A stretch of DNA of 64,000 nt. Origin: Sipunculus nudus. Lineage: Eukaryota; Annelida; Sipuncula; Golfingiida; Sipunculidae. This document shows, in pieces, positions 48,091 to 61,400 of the stretch (within the stretch, counting starts at the first letter, position 1; each line of letters opens with the position of its first letter). The DNA is taken from NCBI GenBank assembly GCA_026874595.1, contig CM049320.1, positions 37,758,714 through 37,822,713 of the forward strand, read 5' to 3'. The notes below the pieces were generated by a model. The model ran no database searches. It saw only the letters and a list, made by a program, of their open reading frames with translations, and was not told the origin of the DNA. The translations under genes and the position numbers were made by a program.

Positions 48091-48799
48091 TATATGTATA
48101 TAATTTGACAGATCATCTAGGTAACTTTGCGATAATTTTTTTTTTTTCGATATAACTCGTGTGTTGGTAAATCCCCTGCATGTTATGTGGACGATAACAT
48201 ATTTGTACGCAGCCCAGTTAATGAATGGTTATCAAAGGAAAGGGACTGACGCTTTGTTTGTACGTTAACATGTGCTCTGGTGTGCAGATTAGCTTTATGT
48301 ATCGAAGCAGCATTATGCTGCCTTTCCTTAAGCGACATGCCGCGCTAGTAATAGCGCCGCCAGAACGTTTCTTTTAACGCGATGATCTGTGTCATGACTT
48401 TCAGTAGGCCAGTAAAAGTGCTGTATACATACCTCCTGAGTCATAAGGTCACGGCTAATTTCACGGCTGTTTATCATATATTTTTTCAGTTGATGAGATC
48501 AATCAAATAGGCCTGACGGTCCAGTATAAAAGCCTCCTGGGTCGTGTGTTTTTTTTCAGCAGATGAGATCAAGCAGCAGTTAGACGAAGCGGTCGATCTG
48601 TTTATGAAGCCCTATGCCGAAGGGAATTATGAAGTTTTGGCAAAGATGTGATACAGCAAGGACTGCGTCCTCATGCCGCCAGAGGGAACCACGGTGCAAT
48701 ATTCCGGTAAAGTAAATTAAGATTCATGTACATCCAGACCACTTGGCGAAAAGATTTTGATTAGTTTGTGGAGAGGTGATGGTTCAGACAAATAAATTA

Positions 48800-49029
48800 A
48801 GCATATCCCATCCCTAAATCAGAATAACTGATATTCATATTCAATAACCCTAACATGATCGTGCATATAGAAGACAGATATTGCATGCCTAATGTCTTCA
48901 ACTCTTTCACTGTAAAAGAGAGGGTTCGTGAATGATCGCCAAAAATCCGTATCCAGGAACTTCATTGATGGAAAAATACAGAGCTTACCGTAATATTTGT
49001 GTTCCTACACAACCAGTACCCAAAAATGT

Positions 49030-49077
<48 letters not shown>

Positions 49078-49689
49078 TCTTACCTCCACACCCAGAGTAT
49101 AACATGGTCATATATAAATTACACACAAGAATAGAATATATATATTTATTCCTTTGTCTTATTAAGCTTGAAGTACGGCGAAGAAACGATGAAACATCTT
49201 TAATTTATTCACACGACAGACCTGTTAAATAAGAATAACAAGCACTCTTCATTAACCCCCACGTATATTACTGTTCGTGATTTATATGGTTGTACTGAGA
49301 CTGAATAATCATATGATTTAACTATTGGCTGTAATTTTAAAGTGGGTGTTTCATCAAGTGTAAAATTCCTATCTTTCATCAAATGCGTAACTCTTGCCAT
49401 CTTGTATATCACACATAAGTATAAAGTCTACAGCTGGAACACAGTTACAGAGACCTATTTGAATATTAATCACAGTTTACCGTTACAGTTAACTATCAAA
49501 GCATTCCACGGTGTCAAAAGCATATATACATGTTATATACATGTTATATAATTGTGTACTGATTATCATCACAATGTATTTTGTTTTGCAGCTCCTTTTA
49601 TATAGCTATTACTTCAGCTCCATTAAGGAATACCCATAACATATACCGGCTGAAAACCACACCTAACAACATCCTGACCTCAGTGCAAT
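48800..49689. other. Intergenic, nothing recognised
   Basis: Contains a (TA)n tract at 49038-49074; no supported exon. Confidence 0.4.
49038..49074. repeat. (TA)n microsatellite
   Basis: About 18 TA units. Confidence 0.9.
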
Positions 49690-50113
49690 AAGATGTAGGG
49701 ACAAGACTGGCTTCTGTGGCTCAGGGGTTGAGCGCAGGGCTCGAAGCCGGGAGATCGTGAGTTCAAATCTCAGCCGGGCAGGTGAGATTTATCACGGTCG
49801 GCCCCCACCCAGGGTGAGCGATCTTCAGGCTTAATGGGGAGACTGTGCCCAACAGTCGTGTTTCAATCACAAAAGAGTGCGCCTTTCGGGGGTTCCACGG
49901 TGTTATGACCCAGCAATGGGGATGAGATACACCCAGTATCCGCAGGAGTGATTCACCGAGCCTGGTTGACGCCAGGAAATCGTGCGTAAGCCCCTGTCAA
50001 GTAGTCCGAAACCGGAATGGAATTCTGCAGATGTACATACTTAGTTAAGCAAGCATTAAAAAAATTGAGGCGGTTACCGCAACCAAAAAAAAATCTTAAA
50101 GATGTAGGGACAA
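49690..50113 (+). mobile_element. tRNA-derived SINE, family A, best copy, with 15-bp target duplication
   Basis: Body 49705-50098. A box tggctcaggggttgagcgc, B box gagttcaaatctc, then the family body and an A-rich 3' end (aaccaaaaaaaaatctta). aagatgtagggacaa occurs exactly at both flanks (49690-49704 and 50099-50113). The head is tRNA-like but is not a tRNA gene: the body continues for 300 bases. It gives the reference structure for the other four copies. Confidence 0.88.
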
Positions 50114-51300
50114 CTGTCTGACGTTAATGCGTTTTGTTATCATTCATAATAGACGGCTAATACCAAACTAACTAACGTATCTAGTGTCTATAGTCAGCGA
50201 CTTTATGCCATGGAGGTTTAATATAGACCTTTCCAAGAGCATGCGCACTCCGCTTAATCGTTGTCTGCTGTGCAAGGTCCTATGGGTCAGTGTTGCGTGC
50301 TTTGTTAAATGAAATTTAATACAAGCCAGAGGTTCAAACAGGTAGCTTACAGTTAATATTAGGTAAAATTGTGACATTTGTCATTTGAAATATGATAAAA
50401 TGTAATGTTTCTCAATATAACAGACCTAAACACTCAGTGTCATTCCCCATCGACAGGTGGCGCAAGCAAGATGAAAAAAGTCTATTGCTACCTCCTTAAT
50501 GAGTCGCACCTGTAGCTGACATACATCTTAGCATTAAACGCAGCAAGGAGCACCTGCATTTCTCATCTTACATTAGTGTCAATTTAATTGGATTTGTATA
50601 CATACATATTACCCTATTACCTCCTTAATAGAAAAAAAAATACATAGAAATATTTAGAGTGACTTGAACGTTCAATGAGACGCTCATTAAATCATGTCGA
50701 TCTGAAGGATTAAATTGTAACAATGAACATGTCTGAAAATGAAATCAGCTTGAAATGAGAAAATTACATCAATTTATACTATATGATGGAACATGTTATT
50801 TAGTTTATGGGTATTTTCTCCTAGCAATAGCCTGTTTTAGATGATATATTTAGAACTATGTGTACCACAAAAATAAATTTATAAGAATGCTTATTTAAGA
50901 TGAAAAGGTGGTGTCTAATGAACAAAAAAAAACGTGATGACAGTTAGGCTTAAACACTGGTGCAATTTTATGAAGCATGTTAGGTACAAACATGATACTG
51001 GACATCGCTCATGGATAAAAATACATATACAGGCAAATAATAATTGTAACGACAGTGGGAATGATTGTAGTTCCTAGGTGAGATTTGCATAGACAATATT
51101 AACCATTCTATTTAATGTATAACTCATTTGTTCATTCAAAAACATAATAATGGTAATAACTTTTGGACATCTTGTATATAAAATATAAACGTTATTTCCT
51201 GCAGCTATACCGTAGGTCCTCTGTTTTTTCCTACAAACCTAACATTGCACTAACCATTAACAAAATGAATGAATTATTAAATATGGACATAATGGTTGTC
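50114..51300. other. 3' flank of CARD gene 2
   Basis: No supported exon. An ATTAAA on the minus strand at 51116-51111 could serve as a variant polyadenylation signal 190 bases after the stop. Confidence 0.35.
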
Positions 51301-51305
51301 TTCAG

Positions 51306-52177
51306 TTATATTTCAGAGTAACGTCTAAAGAGTTCGTTTCCTGAATTTGGAAACATTTTAAAATTTACATGCGCATGCATCATTACAGCTATCATTTTGA
51401 CGCCTAATTCAATCCGATATTGTGGACCACCCTCATTGTTATCAAAACCCTCTCTATGGATCCCTACACACCTACCAACATTGTCGAATATTGGAGACCC
51501 GCTAAAACCATGAAAAAGGGCACAGTGGAAGGCAAAGTTAAGTTTGTTTTTAAGGAATCTAATTTCCTCATCTTTGAATTTTTCACGATTTTCTGACAAG
51601 AAGGAATCAACATCAACCACTAAGACATTGGGTTCAATCATTCTTTCAGTTTTCCCAGAAAGTCCGATCATATGGATTTTTCTTCCCGGGGCTGGTGGGG
51701 TTGCAAAATTTTCAAGAGGTCTAACACCGATAGGTATGGTTTTTAGACCTAAAAATGCGTAATCTAACTCAGGGCAGCCAGCCAGAATTTCCCTTATATC
51801 AAACGTGGAGTCAGTGCCACCTTTATGATCATAAAAATTAACGGCCATTCCTTCCACTTCCTTTCTGAATCCATCAGGTTGGTTTTTAGGAAGATAATCT
51901 GAAATAACAGGCCAGCACGTGCATATGAATCTGCAGGTGCATATTAACCCGCACGTGCACACTTGTCCTTGTCTGATATAAAATCCTGTGCCAATTCGGT
52001 GATGGTGCCAAAATATAGAGCAAACAGAAAACTGTCTGGCCTCGATTTCACTGAATGTTCTGCCATCCATCACATAATCCGGATCCCTAGAATATTTGCA
52101 TCCACTAGAACTTTCTTCTTCTTTTAGCATTACGTTTTCGCGTCCCCTTTCCTCTTTCCTTTGGTCCCCTTTACATT
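51306..52177 (-). CDS. CARD gene 2 exon 6 (trypsin-like domain, stop)
   Basis: Acceptor atgcattttcag|AA; 872 nt ending TGA or equivalent stop at 51308-51306. It opens with a charged [15 protein letters not shown] linker, then the protease-like domain. Paralogue 1 has no equivalent exon. Confidence 0.85.
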
Positions 52178-54370
52178 CTGAAAATGCATAAAAGGGTAAT
52201 TGTGTATTTTAGAGGTTTGTTCAATGGTCTTTTTTAACAAATGATAACGCTAATTATAAAAAAAAGTAATATTCTGTAATATGCAGGAACTTTATACTTT
52301 TAGAAAAAAAAGGTTATATTATTAAAGTTGGTGCTGTTTGAGAGTCAATGTGTCTCTTAAGTCGAATTTGTCGGCTCAAATTTTCTGCCACGTTATGCAT
52401 GACGTTGATTACGTCACCAAGAAAACGTTGCATGTACAAGCTATATTTGAACTTTTTGGTCAATACATAAAATAAACTCTATAAGATGTATTCTTGTATA
52501 AGTATACATTTCTCCTTATTGCAGAATACTATCGTTTTGGAAATAATGCATTAAAGATAGCAAGATAAACCTTTTAAAAACCCCTATAAAATGCAAAATT
52601 ACCATAAAAAGATTTATCCTATGATTCATGGTTTTGTGAATAATGATAAATGTACATTGATGCCATCATATTAATAAAGATTAAAGGATTACTTTATGAT
52701 TATGACAATCTATTATAATTCCGTACACCGCCATTTTTATTTTAACCATTGCCTCTCTTAAGGGACTCTGAAATAAGACCAAAGTTTATTTTAGATAAAT
52801 TCAGATAAACCAATTCATTTATCATGAGTCTTGATTACCTGGAAGTTCTCTGTAATATATAAGGTTATCTGAAAAGAATTAAAGCTAATTGAACCCTAAA
52901 ATAAAGAATTTAAACTCTTATGAAACGGTAGCGTTTTTCTGAATTTATATTACCTCCATGTTCCAGTGGAAGGCGACCTCCTCTCACATCAAGCGCACCA
53001 GTACTACCTGAAAAAAAACATGAATGTAAAATTGGTGCATTTTAATCAGATAGATAAATAGACAAATATGTCGTCATTTCCACCCAGCGACCCACCCATT
53101 CTCACGATCTTTAATCAGTCCATGTCGTTTATGTTGAATCATTTCGTCAGTAGTTACATTTATAAGATTAGTCTGAGTTTTCCATCGTCATACATACGAG
53201 CTGCTAATGTAGGTTTATTCTATGATGGTTGATACATATCTGTCCAGCATGTCGCTGTAAAGTTCTGTCGTTCAAACCTAGGTCTTCTTTTGTTATTAAA
53301 GGGACCAAAAAATTATTTAGCAAAACAATCTTTGACTTCTAGCCACAGATCAGACTAATTAGATTTTGTAAATATCGAAAGACATGGAGTCACGTATACT
53401 ATGTTTACTAACAGTTTGGTTAGTAGATAAAAAAGGGCATATACCCGTCACAAGGAAATAACAAAAATAAAACATCATTTTCTCTTTATTTTCAATATTT
53501 ATTTAATCATTCCAGTAAAAAATTTATTGTAGTACAAATATCATGGAAATATGATTTTGAAAAAAAAATCCGTCGATATTGAGTGGACTAAAATCATATC
53601 ATCGTTGAATGCTGAATGCCCCCATAAGTCATATATTCAGGGAATAAAGTTGAGTGATAAACTATATACCCATGTATTTTTTACTTGATTTCATGATTTA
53701 CTAGAAAGTTCCCCTCAATAAACGCAAATAAGTCGTACTGTTTTCATGCAAAACCCCATAAAGTATAAATCATTTTAAACCTTATAAACTATCTGTTTGC
53801 TGAAATATAACTTGTTATCGTTTGTTTATAAGTTTAAGTTAGTTTTTGTACAAAACGAGTTATCCCCCCCCCCCCATCATAGCAGTTAGCAAACTTTTAG
53901 TAAGCACAGGTAAAAAGAACATGCAAATATCTCCTAGCAAATTTACTGATCTATTACGAACCTTTCATGTTTAAAATGCAATTATAAAGTTTTGCTCCTA
54001 TAAGAATTATATGAATAAGCCTGTACAACTCGCTCAGCTGTTAATTCGGCTTGTAGGTGGTTCATTGGTTACATATCTGTCAGTCACGGGAGGGTATATG
54101 TGGCGGGGTCTGGCCCTATCAGTACAGACTGCCACGGTTAGTACCCAGCCTCCTCGGGCGTTTACGTCGAACAATCAAAATGTCACAGGATTCATCTTTT
54201 AACGAGTATGTTGGAAAGTAAATGACCTAATAGTACCCCCATTTCCAAATAAACGATAATTTTAGGGTCAACAATTATTATGATATAAAAAATAAGAATA
54301 TTCTAAAATCCTAATGGAATGGTTAGCATAATCAGACTATTATAAAATGCCATAAGATAACATTTGTACA

Positions 54371-54430
<60 letters not shown>

Positions 54431-55515
54431 CATAACAAATCCTAAAGAATGTTGAAGCCTTTCGTTATATACCATCAGAATATAATCGTCCATGATGAAA
54501 CGTTGTGGCTAAGGGCACGTTTAAATTCTAGGAGACTGGTTATCTCCCGTAAGATCTCATCCAAGTCATTCAATTTTTTAACAAGAACACGGAATGCCTA
54601 CACATCTCTTGTTGTGCAGTCTGCAAACTGTATTTATTACTGTTCTCAAAATCAAATTTATTTCGTTATAAAAATTTCTTTTAATTCCACATGCAGTCGT
54701 TCAACCATATTTGCCAGTTCATGATTTAACTCTTTAGCTGCAACTCTTTTCTTACATCCTAAAATCTCTTTTAAGGTCATAAGTTTTTTTTCAAATCCAT
54801 AACAGTCAGCGCACTGTTAAGTAGGCAAATCCTTGCAGTTTAAATGTTAGCAAGCTATATACCATTATGAAATAATGTTTGGTACTCACATGTATCTCTT
54901 TCCCTTCGAGCAGCTGATGTCTGATTTGCCTCTTCAATGGCTTCTGTTGAATATATATTTTGTTTGGAAATTATTACACGAATAAAAAATGAATAACTTC
55001 TAGAATACAGATTACTTTCTAGATTTCTTTCGCTAAAACCACAGGAGGAACACATTCCATGGGCAAACTGTGTAATTGGGTTATGTATAGAATTCATACA
55101 TCATCGGGACTAAATCATGGAAGAGTTTCTTAAAATGTGTTTATATCTAAGGTCGTACAGGTGCATATGTGTTAAAATAAAATATAACATACACGTTTAA
55201 TGCTGGAACATATTAAATAGGGAAATTATTGTGCTATAAAAGGTATGTACCGTTTCTCTTGTATTCCCAAATTACCATACACTTTTTTGGCCAGGGTTAC
55301 TACATGTCGAAAAATAAACGTAAAAATGTGGAAATGGAAGAGATTTTTTTTTTATCTAAATCACACTTTTACCCGAACTAGACCTTCAAAATAAACAGAT
55401 TGATGTGACAGATGATATAATAAACCAAGTTGAAGAGGTTTGGCTCTGTATGTCTATCTGTCCCCATAACATCCCAAAAAAATTTAAATACTGTTTATTT
55501 ATTTATTTTTGTGAA

Positions 55516-55558
<43 letters not shown>

Positions 55559-58361
55559 CAACACACCACACAAATAATGACTTTCTAAAAACTAATCCAA
55601 ACTAAACTACGTGAAAATTAAACTCACCTTTTATCATTTTTGACACATGCGAATGATGATACTTCTCTAAGCACGCACATATCTTCTTCCAGTCTTCCAA
55701 TGGTCTTGTCATCATCATCTGTATGAATGCACGTGCTTGCTGATGGTTCGTTCGGTGAGTTTTAGTATAAAAATTATGTAAATATGACTTCGAAAACTTT
55801 TGTGAATACTGGACAGATTAAAATCATATAATTAACTGAGGTAATGTTTTATCGCTGGAATTTTGAGCGACTCCAGTAGTCATATTCAGGGAAAAGCTTC
55901 TCCAGATTGATTGATCCATTGAAGAACATCATACAGGTTAGCCTAAATTCGATGTTAAGCTCAAAGTTAATTGGAGGCGAGTTGAATAATAAAATGTAGT
56001 TGAGAAAGAAAGCAGGCGACACCACAACTTTTGTGCAAATGATAAAGGACCAACGTAAAAACCACGTTTACTTAAAATGAGTGATAAACCATATATTCAG
56101 GTAAATTCTTACTGGAACTGTTATGTGTCAAACCTAATTTACTCATTTGCCTTACAATAACACTAAAATACACGTGACTGTGTTTGTTATCATTATAAGT
56201 AAAGATTTGGTGAGATATTGATCATACCTGGTCCACGTGGCGAGGTAAATATATTACCTGTGACTGGTTAAATATTTGGTTTGTCTGTTAGCGGCTATAC
56301 TGAAAGCGTTAAATTGGAAATATTACCAAATTTTGTATAGGCTTAGGGTAACCAGTAACCACCTAGGAACAAGAGCATGGCCATTTACTAGTATTAGGAC
56401 CGCCTTTGTACTGGAGCTCACCTGAAACTGTGGTCTGTGGCACACATTTCTGTGCAGTTCTGTGCACTGAGAAGTTTGATTAGGAAAATGTTATTTCATG
56501 ATTTTAAAACGGTAATAGGTTATTACTAATCTTTAAGCCGCATGTTTACTGACAATGAGAATACAAAGCTTTTACAGTTTTAAAATCCAAAAACAACTGT
56601 ATTGAATGAAAATTAAGAGAAATCACAACTTCTTATAGGCTACATACATGTGTGATTGGCAAAAGTGTACTTTTTCGCATTTACTTGCAACATTCACTAA
56701 TGTATGGTACTTACTTTCAATTCCTCGAGTTGCTGATAACCTATCACATGCTCAGTCACAAGTGCGTCCAAAATTAGGGTATGTAGAAGGTCCAAACATC
56801 TGACCATATCAGCCTGCCTCCTCTGCATACACCGCTCAAACGCCTCCCTGTCCATCTCCCTGTAGTGATAATAGGAATATATATTGTCATCATGGGGGAT
56901 TTATCATGGAGGAATTATTATGTAAGGCAATCTGGATTAAAACGGTAGGATAAGTGTAGAAAAAAAAATGTACTATTTTATACAATAAATCAGCATATAT
57001 CTTAAACAGATCTTAGGCTTGTGTCGGCTACTCAGAGAAGTCTATATACGGTCAATAGTGGGTCATATTAACGGACATGATGATTGTGGACAGTTATTGT
57101 ACAGGGGCGGATCCAGGATTTAGGAAAAGGGGGGTCCAACCTAGGAGGACAAATTAAAACCTTTAAAGTAAGGTCCTCAGGCCTGAAAAGGGGGGTCCAG
57201 GCGGGAAAATTTTGTCTGAAACCCTTAAAGAAACGTTTCTGATTAAAAGGGGGGGGGTAGTGTTGGGTCTGTAGGCGATATTAGGGAGTCAAAAATTATA
57301 TGTGTGCATGGGCAGCAGGAAAATTTCTGTCAGCATTGATGGGAGTCTTTCAGTAAAGGGTCCCTCCGTAGTCAAACATGATGCCTGTGGGCAGAAATTT
57401 CCTCAGTTTTTACTCTTGTTCTGGATTCATAATTCCCCTGCAGAGCCTGCATAGCCTACCTATCTCTAATACCACCCACGTCCACATTTACATGTTCCAT
57501 TCATGCATTATGGCTGTATAAATAAATAAAATGATATACCAGTATAACAGTATCTGTTGCAGAACTGACATGCATGAATGCTGATCTGCATTCGGATTCC
57601 CTATTAGAAAAGACATACATTATGTAAAGTGTACTTTTCATAGTACACAGCACCACATAACGTTAGACACAATGCATGGTGATTGTATACTATATACACA
57701 CGTGCTGAAAGGACCGCTTACGCGTCAAGTGTACGTCTTTAATTTGTGTCAAAGTGAAACGGTGCAACCAATGTCCTACAGCAAGCCACATATGGTGACG
57801 CCCATTATCTGTAAAAATAAATCATCATCAAGTATGGACACTATTAATTACCTAACTTTTCTTCTGCCCACTCTTCTTATTACCGAGACACTAGCTTACA
57901 AGTGAATCTAGCTGGCTTATCGATAAGTGGGTCAAATAAAACCCGGATTTCCTATGCGCACGTTTGGCCCATATAAGAAATGTCAAGGGTGAACACGTGC
58001 ACTGCGTTACCTTTGCCCTAAATAAGCTTTTCCCCTGAAAAGGCATTTATATAAAGCATTTCGAAACAAGTTAACAGTGATATATACAATGTAGCTTTCT
58101 AAAAAAATAATTAACTAGTCCTTTTTAATTGAATTAGTTAACAATTTAGTAACAAGTAGGAACATTGCATAAAAAGACTGACTTTGAATACAATATACAA
58201 GGCAAATGATGATGATATGTGTGTTTAAATACAAATATGTTTAAACATAGGCCCCCTATACATATGTAAACACACAAACACTTGTATATATATATATACA
58301 CATATATATATATATATTTACACTTACATATATATACATACAAACATATATATAAGTGTGA

Positions 58362-58410
<49 letters not shown>

Positions 58411-61400
58411 TAAGGATAAAGAGTGACACCTTTTAGATAGACTTACTTGATTATAAAAACACACGAGCTTTTGAAGCGAACAGGCTTTTCGTTAGGTTAA
58501 CGTTTATTAACAAGTGGTTGATCCGAGAAGCCTCTTATTGCACCCCTTCGACAAAGCACTCTTTCTTCTGCTTCACCTTCTCTCTCCCTCTCTCTAAAAT
58601 ACTAACACATGTGTACGAAAAAGTGGTTGCATTAGAGCGTATAATATTTGTTACATTATAATTTAATTGTAAGGTTCAAGGAGGTTCCTATATTTTCAAT
58701 AAGTGTATAGATTTATGTATATATAATCGTATATTGATGTTAGGATGTAAGGATTTAAAACAAATCAAAGGGTTTCAGAAATAAGTAGAATATAAATATT
58801 TTAAAATATAAAAAAGTAAAATTTATACATTATATATATACGTATAATAAAGATATGGAGTGACGACATATATAAATTCCTCTATATTCAAATCCTAGTG
58901 GGTCGGGATATTTCATCTGCGTAAACTCTTAATAAAATTTATTTTACAGCTACAGCCAGACAAAACGGTGGACCAAAATATTGGTGTGTTTTAGGGATTA
59001 AATTAAGAAAATCGCCTTATTAATCCACTGATAAATGTTTGATTAAAACCTAACAGATCCATTTAATGTTCTTAAAAGAACTGCCGACCTAACTGGCCTT
59101 GACTTTGTTTTGAACTTTTGAGAAGTAAAATGCTAATTAAAGCTTAATAATATTCTGAGCTTTATAAAGGTATATCCAGAAAATGAACCTATGATTACTA
59201 AGGATAATTATTACTTCTCTGTGTGCAATCATCATTCGCAAAGTATCCCATGCGGCCATTCAAAACAGCTAAAACGTATAAGGTACAAAAAACTTGTTAT
59301 CAGACGTCGGGGTAGAATGTGAGGAGGATGGAAAATGTAGCCTATAGCAATACAAGTCATTACATTAACCGAAAACATACAAAATGACACATAACTTGAT
59401 ACTGCTGGAAAAATAATTCAATATAATTTAAATATACACCAACCCCACCAATATCTCTGTTACCACCTTTCCTAGATACGGACAATAAGCTTAGTTTGAA
59501 AGGACTTTTGCAGATATTTAAGTTTGTTCGGTTACTTTATCAATGAAATCTTATATAAGCTGTGTTAAACAATGTGATACAGGTTTTATATATGTACTTG
59601 GTCAGAACTATAGGCCTACAATGCCCTTACGATTTTTTTTCAAAGCTGATTAATGTGCAATATCATTTCCGTCAGCATGGCGTGTATGAAAAAGGTCAGC
59701 CTTACTATACATTACAGTTTTATGCATTAAGATTAAGGGGTTATTCATCACCGTTACATGTATTCTTGCAAATGTGCTTAGCAAAAAGTTAAACCAGTTC
59801 GTTATAAAATGAGTATTTTACAACCGAGTTGCATGTGTGTTATTTTGTGCAAACACGGTTAACCATTAATTAGTTTGGTGCATCTGTAAAAAGAAATATA
59901 TCTAAAGGTGATTGGATCAATGGAGTGTATATTTTCTCGTTGACATGTACAGTGGTGGGCTAAGACATGCTCTTGACCGCCCTGCGCCGTCTGAGGATAT
60001 ACCCTTCTAATATATATGAAATGGGATCGAAGCTAGTCCGATGCCCCCCTCCTTCCTCCGACAATGAAGATAAAGTTTTCTCAGATTACACACTGAATAT
60101 CTGTTATTGAAAATTACTATATTTAAATAAATGTTCCAACATGATTAACAGGTCATGAGACGCACCGCTTTATTGCATGTACTTTGCAACGGGACTTCAC
60201 TAGTTTGATAAGTTGAGCTGCGTACGGTCCCAAAGTGTATTTCTGGCTTCATATGACTGAAAGCTTTAAGTAACAAGTGACCTATCGGTCATGACGCTCA
60301 GCGGACTGATATGTTGACAATATGTCCTTGCACAGAAGACTAATTAAGATAATGTAGGTTGCATCATAGTTCATGCATGTAAGCTCAATTTATCAAGACC
60401 CATAAGCACATCAAATTTGATGACAATCCATCCAGCCAGTCCTGAGGAATCCGGCAATTTGTGTTTATTTTGCATTTTTTTCTGGGGTGCTCAAGCATGG
60501 CCTATAACACAGAAAATATAGGTCACACTGACCTAATTTCAGGTTTCTGAGGAAAACTTTTTAGGAAACCTCAGGATATCAAGTTATAAGATACAGCTCC
60601 AATGGTTATGATTTGTGCCCTGCTTTGGTATCAACTTTTTGATTATTATCGGGGGTACTTATAAGCCTTATAGATCGTAGAATATGAGTAACATAGACCT
60701 AATTTCAGGTTTCTAAAGAGACTTTATAGATCCCCCGCGATGTCAAGTAAGAAGTAACTGGGTCCAGTGGTTAGGATTTTTGTGCTGTTAACGGACGGCC
60801 GCATCTTTAAAGATCTCAAAAATACAGAGAAAAATGCGTAAAAATTCGAAAAAAATTCAGGTTGCGCCACAAGTCTCAGGAACTAATGTAACACTCCATG
60901 ATCAATATGCATGCAAACAATCATGGTGATCAATGCATTAGTTGTTAGGATACTGGAGCTTTTGTAAATTTTTAATTATTCTGGTGGGTACTCCTCAGCC
61001 CCATAGCTAGGATATGGGTAAGTAGACCTAATTTCAGGTATCCTACGAGACTTTATATGGACTTCCCAGGATGTTAAGTTAGAAGATTCTGGGTCCAGTG
61101 ATTAAGATTTGTGCCGTGTTAACGGACGACCACATCTTTAGAGGTCTCAAAAATAGAGAAAAAAATGCCTAAAAATTAAAAATAAATACAAATGGCACCA
61201 CCAGTCTGCGGGAACTGATGAAACACCTCAGGATCAATATGTACGCCAAAAATCATGACCATCATTGCTGTAGTTATTGAGATACTGCAGTTTTGTATTA
61301 AATTTTTGACTATTCAGGGAGGTAATTTGGATTCTTCAAAGGATATGGATAACAGAGACCTAATTTCAGGTTTCCAAGAAAATTAATTGTGCATCTGCGT

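Larger units (their letters stand above)
45037..48706 (+). pseudogene. DUF4440 pseudogene (copy B)
   Basis: Exon 1 (45037-45046, ATGGCTACCG|gtaagt) and exon 2 (48563-48706) are kept with splice sites. Exon 2 reads DEIKQQLDEAVDLFMK then, after LAKM, TGA at 48649-48651 where the intact gene has a Cys codon (TGT). Homology ends near 48790, and exons 3 and 4 are absent. A functional short product is unlikely. Confidence 0.8.

Noticed and set aside
49705-49790. tRNA gene
   Set aside because: A and B boxes are present, but there is no complete cloverleaf; the sequence continues as a SINE with a tail and target duplication.
54011-54202. tRNA-like patch and short open frame
   Set aside because: The A-box-like and B-box-like segments do not align with the SINE families here, and no second copy was found.
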